64,000 nucleotides of DNA from RGIG1902 sp034926865 (GTDB lineage Bacteria > Bacillota > Clostridia > Oscillospirales > Butyricicoccaceae), in NCBI GenBank assembly GCA_034926865.1, contig JAYFQP010000007.1:124001-188000 (forward strand), given 5' to 3'. A program made the position numbers and the translations under genes. Below, piece by piece: positions 8,405 through 17,102 of this stretch; position 1 is the first letter of the stretch, and every line of letters starts with the position of its first letter. A model generated the notes under the pieces. The model made no database searches. It was not told where the DNA came from and saw only the letters and a program-made list of their open reading frames with translations.

Positions 8405-9040
8405 ATGCTTATCGATCTTCATTGTCACGAAAAAACCTATTCACCTTGCAGTAACGCGGCGCTGGAAGATATGGTTGCCGAGGCGAAGCGTAAGAAGCTG
8501 GACGCCTTTTGCATTACCGATCATGACTGTCTGGGATTGCGGGAAAGAGCACACCAGCTTTCTAAGGCTGTGAACTATCCGATTCTTGTCGGAGTGGAAA
8601 TATACACTTACGAAGGAGATATGGTGGTTTTCGGGCTTGATAGCGTTCCCGATAAGCGGGTGCATCTGCATGAGCTTTTGGTGCTGATCCGCAGGGTTAA
8701 TGGCGTGTGCGTCAGCGCGCATCCGTATCGCAGCAATATGCGGGGGCTAAGAGATAACCTTTCGGGTTTGAAGGATTACGCGGATATCGCCGGGGTTGAA
8801 ATCAGAAACGGCCGCACGGATCTGGAAGCAAATGAACTGGCAAGGTGCCGCGGAAAAGAGCTGGGTTCGTTCATGACAGGGGGCAGCGATGCGCATGAAG
8901 TGAATGAGGTTGGGTGCTGCGCCACATGGCTGCCGGAATCGGTGACCAACGAAACCGAGCTTATAGATATACTTCGGCGTGGAGTAAGCAAGGCAGCGGT
9001 ATATAAAAACGGGTTTTATCAAGTGGTAGAGACTGTTTGA
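8405..9040 (+). CDS. PHP-domain metal-dependent phosphoesterase
   Basis: A 211-residue single-domain PHP protein, a fold of trinuclear metal phosphoesterases. Ligand motifs are in order: LIDLHCHEKTYSP (His6, His8), ITDHDCLG, EIYTYEGD, SAHPYR, and GGSDAHE near the C-terminus. Stand-alone PHP proteins of this size hydrolyse phosphomonoesters, phosphodiesters or nucleotides. It is the first gene of an operon with an Fbp/Afu-type importer, 32 bases ahead of the binding-protein gene. Since the AfuABC branch of these importers takes up sugar phosphates, the pairing hints at use of an organophosphate; that link is inference. Confidence 0.85.
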   Translation: MLIDLHCHEKTYSPCSNAALEDMVAEAKRKKLDAFCITDHDCLGLRERAHQLSKAVNYPILVGVEIYTYEGDMVVFGLDSVPDKRVHLHELLVLIRRVNGVCVSAHPYRSNMRGLRDNLSGLKDYADIAGVEIRNGRTDLEANELARCRGKELGSFMTGGSDAHEVNEVGCCATWLPESVTNETELIDILRRGVSKAAVYKNGFYQVVETV

Positions 9041-9072
9041 TTAACTGATAGATTTCAAAAAGGAGAATGAAA

Positions 9073-10202
9073 ATGAACCAAAAAAGGATATGGACACTGT
9101 TCCTGGCTTTGATGTTGGCCGTCTCAATGGTAGGATGCGGCAATTCATCCAACCAGACAGACACTTCCGGAGCAAATGGATCTACGGGAACGGAAGCAAC
9201 AGACGCAAAGGCCTTCCGCGAAGAACACGGGTGGTATTCCGAGTCTTATGATGAAACCACCATGAAGGGCACAAGCATTAACCTGTATGGTGTTACCGAT
9301 GGCATTATCCCTGTATTGGATGCTTTTTGTGATGATACGGGGATCAGCGTTGAAAACCTTACCCTGAAAAACGGGGAGATTTTAGAGCGCGTAAAGAATG
9401 AGCATGATGCAAAAACAGTTAACGCCGATATCTGGTTTACCGGCGGAGCTGACGCCTTTATTTCCGCGGCGGAGAGCGGTTTGCTGGTTGCGTACAAGTC
9501 TCCGGAAGCCGAAAGCATTGATGCTGAAATGAAAGACGAGAGGGTTACTGGACAGGCACTTCTTTGACTGTCGTGAACTGGGTGGTCAACACAGATGTAT
9601 GTGCGGACCTTGGAATAGATGTTCCCGCACAGTGGGACGATCTTTTGCAGCCGGAGCTTAAGGGCTGGGTTTCAATGCCCAATCCCGCATCTTCCGGAAC
9701 AGCTTATAATACCGTCAGCGCAATTCTCCAAACTCGCGGAGAAGATACGGGATGGGAGTATTTGACCAAGCTGATCGATCAGGTTCCGTTTTTCACGGAT
9801 CGTGGTTCTGACCCACAGAATAATGTTATCGCAGGAGAAGCTGCCGTGGGCATCAATGCCGGAACGGGCAACGTTGCGCTGACGGAAGATTACAAAAACA
9901 TCAAAGTGGTATATCCTACGGATGGCACCGGCTGGTGGCCGCAGCCTGCGGCTATTTTGGATGGCTGCAGCAATGAAGAAGCAGCAAAAGTCTTTATTGA
10001 CTGGCTGTTGTCCGAGCGTGGCCTGGCAGAAGTGGCCGAGGCGCAGAATGCCGCCGTTGTAAAGCAGGATGTAGTGGTTCCCGATGGAATTTTGAGCCTT
10101 GACAGCATTAACCTTTTTGCCACAGATTTCAAATCCAACGCTACTCAGCGCGAGGCTATTCTGAATGAGTGGAGCACTCTGGTTACTGCGGCGGGCAAGT
10201 AA
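9073..10202 (+). pseudogene. Fbp/Afu-type ABC binding lipoprotein, split by a -1 frameshift
   Basis: The two halves of one extracytoplasmic binding lipoprotein lie in different frames. Codons from 9073 give a signal peptide with lipobox AVSMVGC (Cys22) and the N-terminal lobe, then stop at 9565-9567. The rest, beginning near 9543 as GYWTGTSLTVVNWVVNTDVC, continues in the -1 frame to 10202 and matches the middle and C-terminal lobe of FbpA/AfuA-type proteins (WDDLLQPELKGW). One missing base in GGG at 9542-9544 explains it. No slippery heptamer is present. ATG 9073 is chosen for its 7-base spacing from AGGAG. All other operon genes are intact, so an assembly error or very recent loss is likely. 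Confidence 0.85.
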
Positions 10203-10214
10203 CTACAATAGCAG

Positions 10215-10245
10215 AAATGGCTGTGCCGCCGGCACAGCCATTTTT
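10215..10245 (+). terminator. Stem-loop between binding-protein and permease genes
   Basis: A perfect 13-base-pair stem (10215-10227 with 10231-10243), 3-base loop, ending in a five-T run. It lies inside the operon, so it probably lowers permease and ATPase expression relative to the binding protein. Confidence 0.85.
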
Positions 10246-10280
10246 AATGTAAAGAGACGGGGATTAAGGAGGGTGAATAT

Positions 10281-11966
10281 TTGAGGGTTATACGAAGGGT
10301 TTTTTCAAAAATACCGGACGTCATTTTACTTATTGTATTGTTTTACTTTTGCTTACTGCCAATAGTTGGCGTAATCGGCTACGGGATCACAGCAAATGCA
10401 GGCCAACTTACGAAAGACAGCATAGTAAGAATTCTGGGGCTGCTGGCAAACAGCCTTAAGCTTTCGGGAGCGGTTACGCTGATTTCTGTAATGCTTGCGA
10501 CAGCGGCAGCGTTTACGGTTTACCGTTTGAGATTCCCGGGCAGAAGGATACTGTGGGTTTTGATGCTTCTTCCGCTTGTTAATCCATCGTTTGTCGGCAG
10601 CCTGTCTTTTATTATGCTGTTTGGAACGAGAGGTTTGATCACGCACAAATTGCTGGGGTTATCCATATCGCCGTTTGGCTGGCACGGTATAATGTTTTTG
10701 CAGGTGATGGGGCTGACTACGATCGCTTATCTGATTATCTCGGGATCTATCCGAAGCACTAACGTTGATTTAGAGGATGCCGCGAGGAATTTGGGGGCGA
10801 GCGAACCATATATTTTGACACATATCACACTGCCTATGATGCTGCCGGAAATTACGGTGGCGGCGCTTTTAGTGTTTTTGGCATCGATGGCCGATTTCTC
10901 TACCCCGGTTGTAATAGGTGGCAATTTTCACACATTGGCATCTGATCTATATATTCAGATTATTGGCGTATATGATATGAAAATGGCAAGCATTACGGGA
11001 ATTGTTTTGTTGGTTCCGTGTTTTATGGCGTTTGTAATCCAGAACAAGATAGCTAATAAGAAGAAGTTTGGCCATGACGGAGCCTCAGGGCGAAACATCG
11101 TGTACGGAAATTGCCCACGGCCAATTCGTGCCGCGATGATCACGCTGACATTGGTGCAGGTTTGTCTCTTTACCCTGATTTTTGTGTTTATTTTTGTCGG
11201 TGCGTTTACTAAGTCGTGGGGATATGATTATTCGTTTACTCTTAGCCACGCCGCCGAGGTTTTTTCTAAGGGTTTCAGGACATATCTTAAGCCACTAAGC
11301 AACAGCGTTGTTTTATCCCTGGTCACGGGCGTTGTTACAGCCGCGCTTGGTACGATGCTGGCATACTGGGTTCATCAGAAGAAGATTCTGTCTGCAAAGC
11401 TGGTAGACATCATGTGTCTTCTGCCGGCGGCTGTTCCCGGGATTTTGTTCGGGATTGGGTATTTGGTCACGTTTAAGCATTCTCTCTTTGGCATAGGAGA
11501 ATACATTTTCCCAAGCTCGCCGAAAATAATTCTTTTGGGAACGACGGTAATCATATATCTCGTTTGCGTGGCAAGGCAGATGAACCTGTCGATGAAAAGC
11601 TGCTATGCGCTTTTGGATCATATAGACCCGGATATCATGAATGCATCGTATAATTTGGGAGCATCAAAAGGGTACGCCGCCGTACGGATATTGATACCGA
11701 TGCTAAAGGATGCGTTTATGAACGCTTTCCTGCGTATTTTTTCATCGACGATGTCAACGTTGGGCGCCATTGTTTTTTTGATTCTTCCGAAAAACAAAGT
11801 CATTATTCAGATTCTTTTTCAGATTATCAGCAGCAACTCGATGGGAACGTCCTGTTTTATTGCATTGTTATTGTCTGGGACGACACTGGCTGTTATGCTG
11901 TTGTTCTATACAGGCGCTTATGGAAGGAATATTTTGTATATGTACCGCAGGAGGGGGTCTGTATGA
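10281..11966 (+). CDS. Fused double-domain ABC permease, FbpB/AfuB type
   Basis: A 561-residue membrane protein with two permease domains in one chain, the standard build for FbpB, AfuB and ThiP. Each half has an EAA loop: LEDAARNLGASEPYILTHITLPMM (about 158-181) and IMNASYNLGASKGYAAVRILIPML (about 452-475), expected to dock the ATPase. About twelve membrane segments are visible. Translation starts at TTG 10281, 7 bases after AAGGAGGG. It overlaps the ATPase start by four bases (ATGA). The substrate class, iron(III) versus phosphorylated compound, cannot be read from it. Confidence 0.92.
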   Translation: MRVIRRVFSKIPDVILLIVLFYFCLLPIVGVIGYGITANAGQLTKDSIVRILGLLANSLKLSGAVTLISVMLATAAAFTVYRLRFPGRRILWVLMLLPLVNPSFVGSLSFIMLFGTRGLITHKLLGLSISPFGWHGIMFLQVMGLTTIAYLIISGSIRSTNVDLEDAARNLGASEPYILTHITLPMMLPEITVAALLVFLASMADFSTPVVIGGNFHTLASDLYIQIIGVYDMKMASITGIVLLVPCFMAFVIQNKIANKKKFGHDGASGRNIVYGNCPRPIRAAMITLTLVQVCLFTLIFVFIFVGAFTKSWGYDYSFTLSHAAEVFSKGFRTYLKPLSNSVVLSLVTGVVTAALGTMLAYWVHQKKILSAKLVDIMCLLPAAVPGILFGIGYLVTFKHSLFGIGEYIFPSSPKIILLGTTVIIYLVCVARQMNLSMKSCYALLDHIDPDIMNASYNLGASKGYAAVRILIPMLKDAFMNAFLRIFSSTMSTLGAIVFLILPKNKVIIQILFQIISSNSMGTSCFIALLLSGTTLAVMLLFYTGAYGRNILYMYRRRGSV

Positions 11967-13006
11967 AGATTGAAGTGAAGGATCTGAAGAAAAAGTATGG
12001 AACGGTTGAGGCGATCAAGCAGATTTCACTTATTGTGCCGGATGGAGAGTTGCTGGCTTTTTTGGGCCCTTCCGGATGCGGAAAGACCACTTTGCTTCGT
12101 ATGATTGCCGGGCTTATTCCCGTAACAGAGGGGAAGATACTGTTTAATGGGCGCGACGTTACCCAAACACCGGCACAAGACCGCAATACAGCGATGGTGT
12201 TCCAGAATTATGCTTTGTTTCCGAATATGAACGTGCTTGAAAATGTTGAGTTCGGGCTGAAAGTAAGGAAATTCAGGCGTAAACAATGCAGAGAGAAAGC
12301 GCTTTGCATGCTGGAGCGTGTTCAGCTTACGGGTTATGCCGATCGCCGTATTCAAGAGCTGTCAGGAGGACAAAAACAGCGTGTTGCCCTGGCGAGGGCT
12401 TTGGTAACAGAACCCGATATTTTGCTGTTTGACGAGCCGCTGTCAAATTTGGATCAAAAGCTGCGCGTATCCATGAGGCAAACAATCAGAAACCTCCAAC
12501 AGGAATTTCATATAACCAGTATCTATGTGACCCACGATCAGGAAGAGGCAATGTCAATATCGGATAAAATTGCCGTTATGAACGAGGGGGTATTACAGCA
12601 GCTGGATACCCCTCAAAAGCTCTACTTTGAGCCGAAAAACAAATTTGTCTCAGATTTTATCGGAAAATCCAATCTTATCACTGCTGTTATTGAAGAGCGG
12701 GACGGTAAACTGGAATCTGTTGTATTGGGGAATAGAATAGAAGTTCCCGAGCAATACCGAGGAAAAGCCTCGCTTACGGTAATGATTCGCCCGGAAAATC
12801 TTGTTGTTACGGATCAAGCTGGGCTTTCATGCACTGTCGTATTCCGCGAGATACTCGGGCTGATAAGCCGCTATCACATTCAAACGGAAAATGGACAGAG
12901 CCTGATTGTTGATATAATGAATAAAAATAGTGATCTTTTACATTCCGTAGGGGATACTGTTTTTGTCTCTTTTGACAGTGGTGCAATATTGTTTTTTGAA
13001 GAGTAG
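11963..13006 (+). CDS. ABC transporter ATPase, FbpC/PotA type
   Basis: A 347-residue nucleotide-binding subunit with a C-terminal TOBE-like regulatory region. Walker A is GPSGCGKTT (36-44), the Q-loop MVFQNYALFPNM, the signature ELSGGQKQR, Walker B LLFDEPLSNLD, and the H-loop YVTHDQEEAM. The region after residue 240 resembles the OB-fold TOBE segment of FbpC and PotA. It is the last gene of the PHP-binding protein-permease operon. ATPase identity is firm; its ligand follows that of the operon. Confidence 0.95.
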   Translation: MKIEVKDLKKKYGTVEAIKQISLIVPDGELLAFLGPSGCGKTTLLRMIAGLIPVTEGKILFNGRDVTQTPAQDRNTAMVFQNYALFPNMNVLENVEFGLKVRKFRRKQCREKALCMLERVQLTGYADRRIQELSGGQKQRVALARALVTEPDILLFDEPLSNLDQKLRVSMRQTIRNLQQEFHITSIYVTHDQEEAMSISDKIAVMNEGVLQQLDTPQKLYFEPKNKFVSDFIGKSNLITAVIEERDGKLESVVLGNRIEVPEQYRGKASLTVMIRPENLVVTDQAGLSCTVVFREILGLISRYHIQTENGQSLIVDIMNKNSDLLHSVGDTVFVSFDSGAILFFEE

Positions 13007-13041
13007 GGACAAATATATACCATATGGGGAACGGTTTTGGC

Positions 13042-13101
13042 ATATGTTTAATAAAACAGCAGCGGCGTGGTATCACGCCGCTGCTGTTTTATTAAACATA
13101 T
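13042..13101. terminator. Very long perfect palindrome acting as bidirectional terminator
   Basis: The arms 13042-13068 and 13075-13101 are perfect reverse complements (27 base pairs) around a 6-base centre. The inner part is GC-rich (AGCAGCGGCGT) and the outer part AT-rich with TTTT on both sides. It sits between the convergent ATPase and patatin genes. It is longer than ordinary terminators in this window. Confidence 0.85.
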
Positions 13102-13140
13102 TTGAAAGGTTTGCATTTATACCTTTTCGGGGCCGAATGG

Positions 13141-13983
13141 TCAAACTCCAATGAACCGCTCTATGGCTGATGCGTCATGATATCCCTTGCCGTAAAGGCG
13201 CATGAGGGAATCTTTATTCTTTTTCATTGTGTCGACTCCAGTTATGTCATCAGGGGCTAGGATAAGTGCCTTGCCCTCCTTTGCTAACTCTCTGGCATAA
13301 GCTACGCTGTCGTTATACCTCTTTGCCCTCAGGGCAAGGTTATGGGAAGCCATGGGGTAATGCCTGTGGAGTATTTTGGCAAGGCGCATATCCTTGTCAG
13401 GGATGCGAACTGTCGAAAGAGGGCGGGTAAGAACAAGGACGACCTTTGAGCAGTCGTCGGAAAACGCTTTTTTGATGGGCACAGGATCAGAAAGCCCGCC
13501 GTCGTAGTACATTATTCCGTCTATCTCAACAGGCTGGCAGAAGATGGGTATGGCCGATGAGGCCTTAAGGACACTAAAATCATCTTTGTGCATATCGGCT
13601 TTTGAGAAATACCGGACTTTGCCCGATTCAGCTTCCGAAGCAACGATCACGAATTCCTGCCGGCTTGCCGAAAATGCGGCAAAGTCCAACGGACTTTCTG
13701 CACCGTCCAGAGAAAGGTCTCCGTATACATAATCAAGGTCAAAATATGACCCTTTATGAAGAAAGTTGTCAAGGCCCATATACTGTTTCCGGAATGAGTA
13801 GGTATAGTAGGATTTGAAGTTTCGCCCGCGCTGGCCCGAGAGATAAGAACATATATTTGCGCTGCCGGCAGAAACTCCGATGCAGTAATCAAACTCTATG
13901 CCGTTGTCCAGACACTTATCCAAAACTCCGGCCCCGTATATCCCTCTGAGGCCTCCGCCTACATCGACGAGACCTAATTTCAT
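13141..13983 (-). CDS. Patatin-like phospholipase
   Basis: A 280-residue patatin-fold acyl hydrolase. It has the oxyanion loop VGGGLRGIYGAGVLD (8-22), the nucleophile elbow GVSAG with Ser38, and the catalytic Asp in YYDGGLSDP (Asp161), so the Ser-Asp dyad is complete. The layout fits bacterial YjjU/RssA-type cytosolic patatins. No signal peptide is seen. It lies on the minus strand behind the LysR gene with a 148-base gap and is probably its own unit. Physiological lipid substrate unknown. Confidence 0.93.
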   Translation of the reverse strand: MKLGLVDVGGGLRGIYGAGVLDKCLDNGIEFDYCIGVSAGSANICSYLSGQRGRNFKSYYTYSFRKQYMGLDNFLHKGSYFDLDYVYGDLSLDGAESPLDFAAFSASRQEFVIVASEAESGKVRYFSKADMHKDDFSVLKASSAIPIFCQPVEIDGIMYYDGGLSDPVPIKKAFSDDCSKVVLVLTRPLSTVRIPDKDMRLAKILHRHYPMASHNLALRAKRYNDSVAYARELAKEGKALILAPDDITGVDTMKKNKDSLMRLYGKGYHDASAIERFIGV

Positions 13984-14131
13984 TTTTAACGCCTCCGATT
14001 CATTTGCTTGGTATACATATAATATATACCGTATGGAGGAGAAAAGCTAAGAAATTTTTGTAAAAGCATGACTATATACATAAAAAAGCGCCACAAGGCT
14101 AGGGGGGTGCCAAAAGCATTTTATGATAATA

Positions 14132-15016
14132 TCAGGGCTGGCTTTGAGGAAAACATTCCCTGCATATTTCGAGAAAAAGGGCGTTGCCAGGGTTGGGGTT
14201 GTTGGGGTCATAGGCGGCGACGAACTGGGGGGCAAGGGGGTCCTCCAGAATATCCTCCATCCTTATATCCTCGGGAAGCGCAGCGGCGGCGAAAGGAGGA
14301 AGAAGGGCGATACAGCTCTTTGTTCGCAGCAGAACGATTTGGGCATGGAGAAAATTGGCCTCGACATACTCGGCTGGGCGGAAGCCGTGGCTTACACAAT
14401 AAGCCTCTACAGGCTCGAAATCGTTGCGGTAGTTTGTGGCTATGCGCTGGCCCCTGAGGCTTCGGCGGTCTCCTGTGGGCAGGTTCCAGAAAGGATGATC
14501 TCGATGCGCAACTACCTTCCAGGGCTCGGAATATATTACGGCATAATCCAGCCCGCCTACCATATCTATGCATTGTTTAAGGCAAAATCCGAAGTCTATG
14601 GAGCGATTTTTATACCGTGAGCCCAAAATCTTATATGTATATGACATATAGTTGTATTGGACGAAGGGGAATCTGTCAAGCAGCAGCTGAAGGGGCTTAT
14701 ACATGAGCAGGTGTTCATAGGGGCCTGTGCCCAGACGGAGCTTGGAAAATGGAAGGGCAGATGATTTGCGGCAGCCCTCTATTATATCGTCATATTGCTC
14801 AATATAGCTTGTGGCCCTGTCATACAGATATTTTCCTGGCTCTGTCAGGGTGACACCGTACTGTGTACGCAGGAACAAGGGCGCACCGATCTCCTGCTCC
14901 AGAGCCTTGATCTGGCGGCTCATGGTGGCTTGGGTGACATGGCTCACCTCGGCTGCCTTTGTAAAATTGCGGTAATATGCGGCGTTTATAAAAAGTTCCA
15001 GTTTTTGGTTTACCAA
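14132..15016 (-). CDS. LysR-family regulator, paralogue of the one at 2940-3869
   Basis: A 294-residue LysR-type regulator with the N-terminal helix-turn-helix (NFTKAAEVSHVTQATMSRQI, 18-37) and an effector domain beginning LRLGTGPYEHLLM. GPYEH occupies residues 98-102, the same place as in the LysR at 2940-3869, so the two form a subgroup with a probable shared ligand type. It is divergent from a complete Dpp-type transporter operon, its probable target. A canonical LysR half-site pair lies 24 bases upstream of its start. Confidence 0.92.
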   Translation of the reverse strand: MVNQKLELFINAAYYRNFTKAAEVSHVTQATMSRQIKALEQEIGAPLFLRTQYGVTLTEPGKYLYDRATSYIEQYDDIIEGCRKSSALPFSKLRLGTGPYEHLLMYKPLQLLLDRFPFVQYNYMSYTYKILGSRYKNRSIDFGFCLKQCIDMVGGLDYAVIYSEPWKVVAHRDHPFWNLPTGDRRSLRGQRIATNYRNDFEPVEAYCVSHGFRPAEYVEANFLHAQIVLLRTKSCIALLPPFAAAALPEDIRMEDILEDPLAPQFVAAYDPNNPNPGNALFLEICRECFPQSQP

Positions 15017-15039
15017 GGCGTGCCTCCTATAAAATCAGG

Positions 15040-15056
15040 CATACATTTTATGTATG
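15040..15056. promoter_or_regulatory. Candidate LysR operator (T-N11-A dyad)
   Basis: CATACAT-N3-ATGTATG forms a 7-base perfect dyad that contains ATAC-N7-GTAT, the classic LysR recognition pattern. It lies between the divergent LysR and transporter genes, near the LysR start, where autoregulation would act. Confidence 0.6.
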
Positions 15057-15260
15057 GCCATATGCAGAAAACAAGTTTTACAAAAGAATTAAGCAGTGGT
15101 AAAGTTTAATTAATTACAAAATCCGGAGTGGTTTAGTACGAATTTTATCACACTTTTACCAAGAAGTCTATCCATTTTGGGATGTTTAGGCAGCATAACC
15201 TGATTGGACATGTAAGGGGAAAGGTAGAGGCGTGAAAGGAAACAAGGAGGAAAGCGCAAA

Positions 15261-17036
15261 ATGAAAAAGGCGATCTCTATTCTGCTTATGTTGGCGCTGG
15301 TTTTTCCGGCTATGGCGGGATGCCAGCAGTCAAACCCCACACAAGGTGGGGAGACCCAGAGCCAGACCGGCCAGCCCGTGAAAACGGAAAAGAAAATTTT
15401 CCGTTATTCCGATACGGCCACAGTTTCAAACATCAGCCCCTTTGAGGGAAACACCAGCATAATCGACTATGTGCAGGCAAAGCTTTACAGGTATATGCCG
15501 AAGGATGTTGACGGCAAAGATACAAGCGTCACGATGATAGAGCCTGAGCTTGCCGCAAATGAGCCTTATACCGAGGACGGATATACCTGGTATATCGACC
15601 TTGACAAAAACGCTAAGTGGGCCAACGGTGAGCCTATCAACGCTGATACTTTTATGTATTCGTGGAAGATGGCGCTTGACCCAGTTCTACTTTATTCCGC
15701 AACGAGCGGGCTTGCAAAGAACGTAATCGAGATCAAAAACGCCTATGCTTATTATACCCAGGCTTCCACCGGGGCTAAAGTGGCATGGGAAGACGTTGGG
15801 CTTAAAAAGGTGGACGACGACACGCTGGCAGTTACTGCCACCCAGAAATATACGGCAAAGCAGGTTATGCAGCATTTCCAGATGCGCTATACAAGCGTAG
15901 TTTACGAACCATTGTTTGAATCCGGCATGGATGCAGGCAGGCTTTCAACAAACTATGGCACCGAAGTGCAGTATTTTATGTCATGCGGGCCGTTTAATCT
16001 TACCTCATGGACAAAGGGGGCAGAGCGCGTATTTGAGCGCAACGATAATTATATTAAGGCCGATGAGATAAAGCTTGACGGCATGTATGTCCGCGTTGTT
16101 CCCGATGATGCAACTCAGCTTCAGCTGTTCCAGGCAGGCGAGCTTGACTATATGGCGCTCGGTACATCAAGCTACGAGGTCTATGGGCAGGACCCGCGCA
16201 CGATAGCATATGATTCAGCGGTAATCAGGGGCATAGAGATGAACTTCGACAACCCTGACAAACCCTATCTCGGAAACCTCAATTTCCGAAAGGCGCTATA
16301 TTACGGCGTTGACCGAGAGACGGTGGCAAAGCTCAGTAATTATAAGCCGGCTTGCTATTTCCTGCCGGCAAACTATTCGCTTTCTGCCGATGGCACGCCG
16401 CTGCGCGATCTGCCTGCGGCAAAAACATATCTTCCAGATAATAACGGCTATGACCCCGAGCTTGCAAAGCAGTATTTTGAGAAGGCATTGCAGGAGACCG
16501 GAGTCAGCAAAGTATCTTTGAACCTAATCTACAACGAGGCAGTGGGGGCGCTTCGGTCCTCCTCAGAGTATCTTCAGAGCTCGCTTACAGAGCTTTTCGG
16601 GGCAGACAGGTTTGAACTCACCGTGACGGCAATGAATAATACCGAGGCAGTAAAGCTTATGAGAACTGCGCAGAATGGCCCGACCAACGGATGGGACCTC
16701 TGCTGGGGAGCATGGGATCTTACAGCGGCGACTATTTCCGCAAACCGCAAGTTTGAGCCTTATACCTCCAAAGACAGCCGCCGGTTTGCTCCATATCACA
16801 ACGATGAGCTTGACAGGCTTTACGCCTTGTCTATAACCGAAGAATACCGCCTTGATGAGCAGAAGCTTATTGACATAACGCTTCAGATGGAAAAGTCGTT
16901 GCTCCAGAATGTCGATCAAATACCGGTATTCCAGCAGACCGCCTATTACCTGTTCTCAGACAGAGTCATAAAGCCCTCCAAGACGAGAATAAACTTTGTC
17001 GCTTTCTGCTTTGAGCATTGCGACATAGCCCAATAG
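15261..17036 (+). CDS. Peptide-type ABC substrate-binding lipoprotein (SBP_bac_5)
   Basis: A 591-residue binding lipoprotein of the OppA class. The signal peptide ends with the lipobox PAMAGC (Cys21), followed by a Gln/Thr-rich tether. Family motifs include the EPELAANEPYTEDGYTWYI and WANGEPINADTFMYSWK blocks (about 93-135), typical of OppA. At 591 residues it is longer than DppA-like proteins, which suits an oligopeptide binder. GGAGG lies just before the ATG. It leads an operon of binding protein, two permeases, two ATPases and two amidohydrolase paralogues, so its ligand is presumably what those enzymes process. Confidence 0.93.
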   Translation: MKKAISILLMLALVFPAMAGCQQSNPTQGGETQSQTGQPVKTEKKIFRYSDTATVSNISPFEGNTSIIDYVQAKLYRYMPKDVDGKDTSVTMIEPELAANEPYTEDGYTWYIDLDKNAKWANGEPINADTFMYSWKMALDPVLLYSATSGLAKNVIEIKNAYAYYTQASTGAKVAWEDVGLKKVDDDTLAVTATQKYTAKQVMQHFQMRYTSVVYEPLFESGMDAGRLSTNYGTEVQYFMSCGPFNLTSWTKGAERVFERNDNYIKADEIKLDGMYVRVVPDDATQLQLFQAGELDYMALGTSSYEVYGQDPRTIAYDSAVIRGIEMNFDNPDKPYLGNLNFRKALYYGVDRETVAKLSNYKPACYFLPANYSLSADGTPLRDLPAAKTYLPDNNGYDPELAKQYFEKALQETGVSKVSLNLIYNEAVGALRSSSEYLQSSLTELFGADRFELTVTAMNNTEAVKLMRTAQNGPTNGWDLCWGAWDLTAATISANRKFEPYTSKDSRRFAPYHNDELDRLYALSITEEYRLDEQKLIDITLQMEKSLLQNVDQIPVFQQTAYYLFSDRVIKPSKTRINFVAFCFEHCDIAQ

Positions 17037-17056
17037 CGCAGCCTCAGGCGCAAGAC

Positions 17057-17085
17057 AGAAGGGGGGGATCTCCCCCCTTCTCTTA
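17057..17085 (+). terminator. Stem-loop between binding-protein and permease genes
   Basis: AGAAGGGGGG (17057-17066) pairs with CCCCCCTTCT (17072-17081), followed by TCTTATT. It lies in the 66-base gap inside the operon, so partial termination or 3' stabilisation of the binding-protein message is likely. Confidence 0.8.
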
Positions 17086-17102
17086 TTAGTTAGGAGGATA
17101 CA

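Noticed and set aside
9530..9570. Programmed -1 frameshift in the Afu-type binding-protein gene
   Set aside because: The shift site reads GAGAGGGTTACT and has no X-XXY-YYZ slippery heptamer and no downstream pseudoknot; a single lost base explains it better.
14020..14620. Plus-strand open frames opposite the second LysR gene
   Set aside because: They have no ribosome site, and the minus-strand LysR has a full helix-turn-helix and effector domain.
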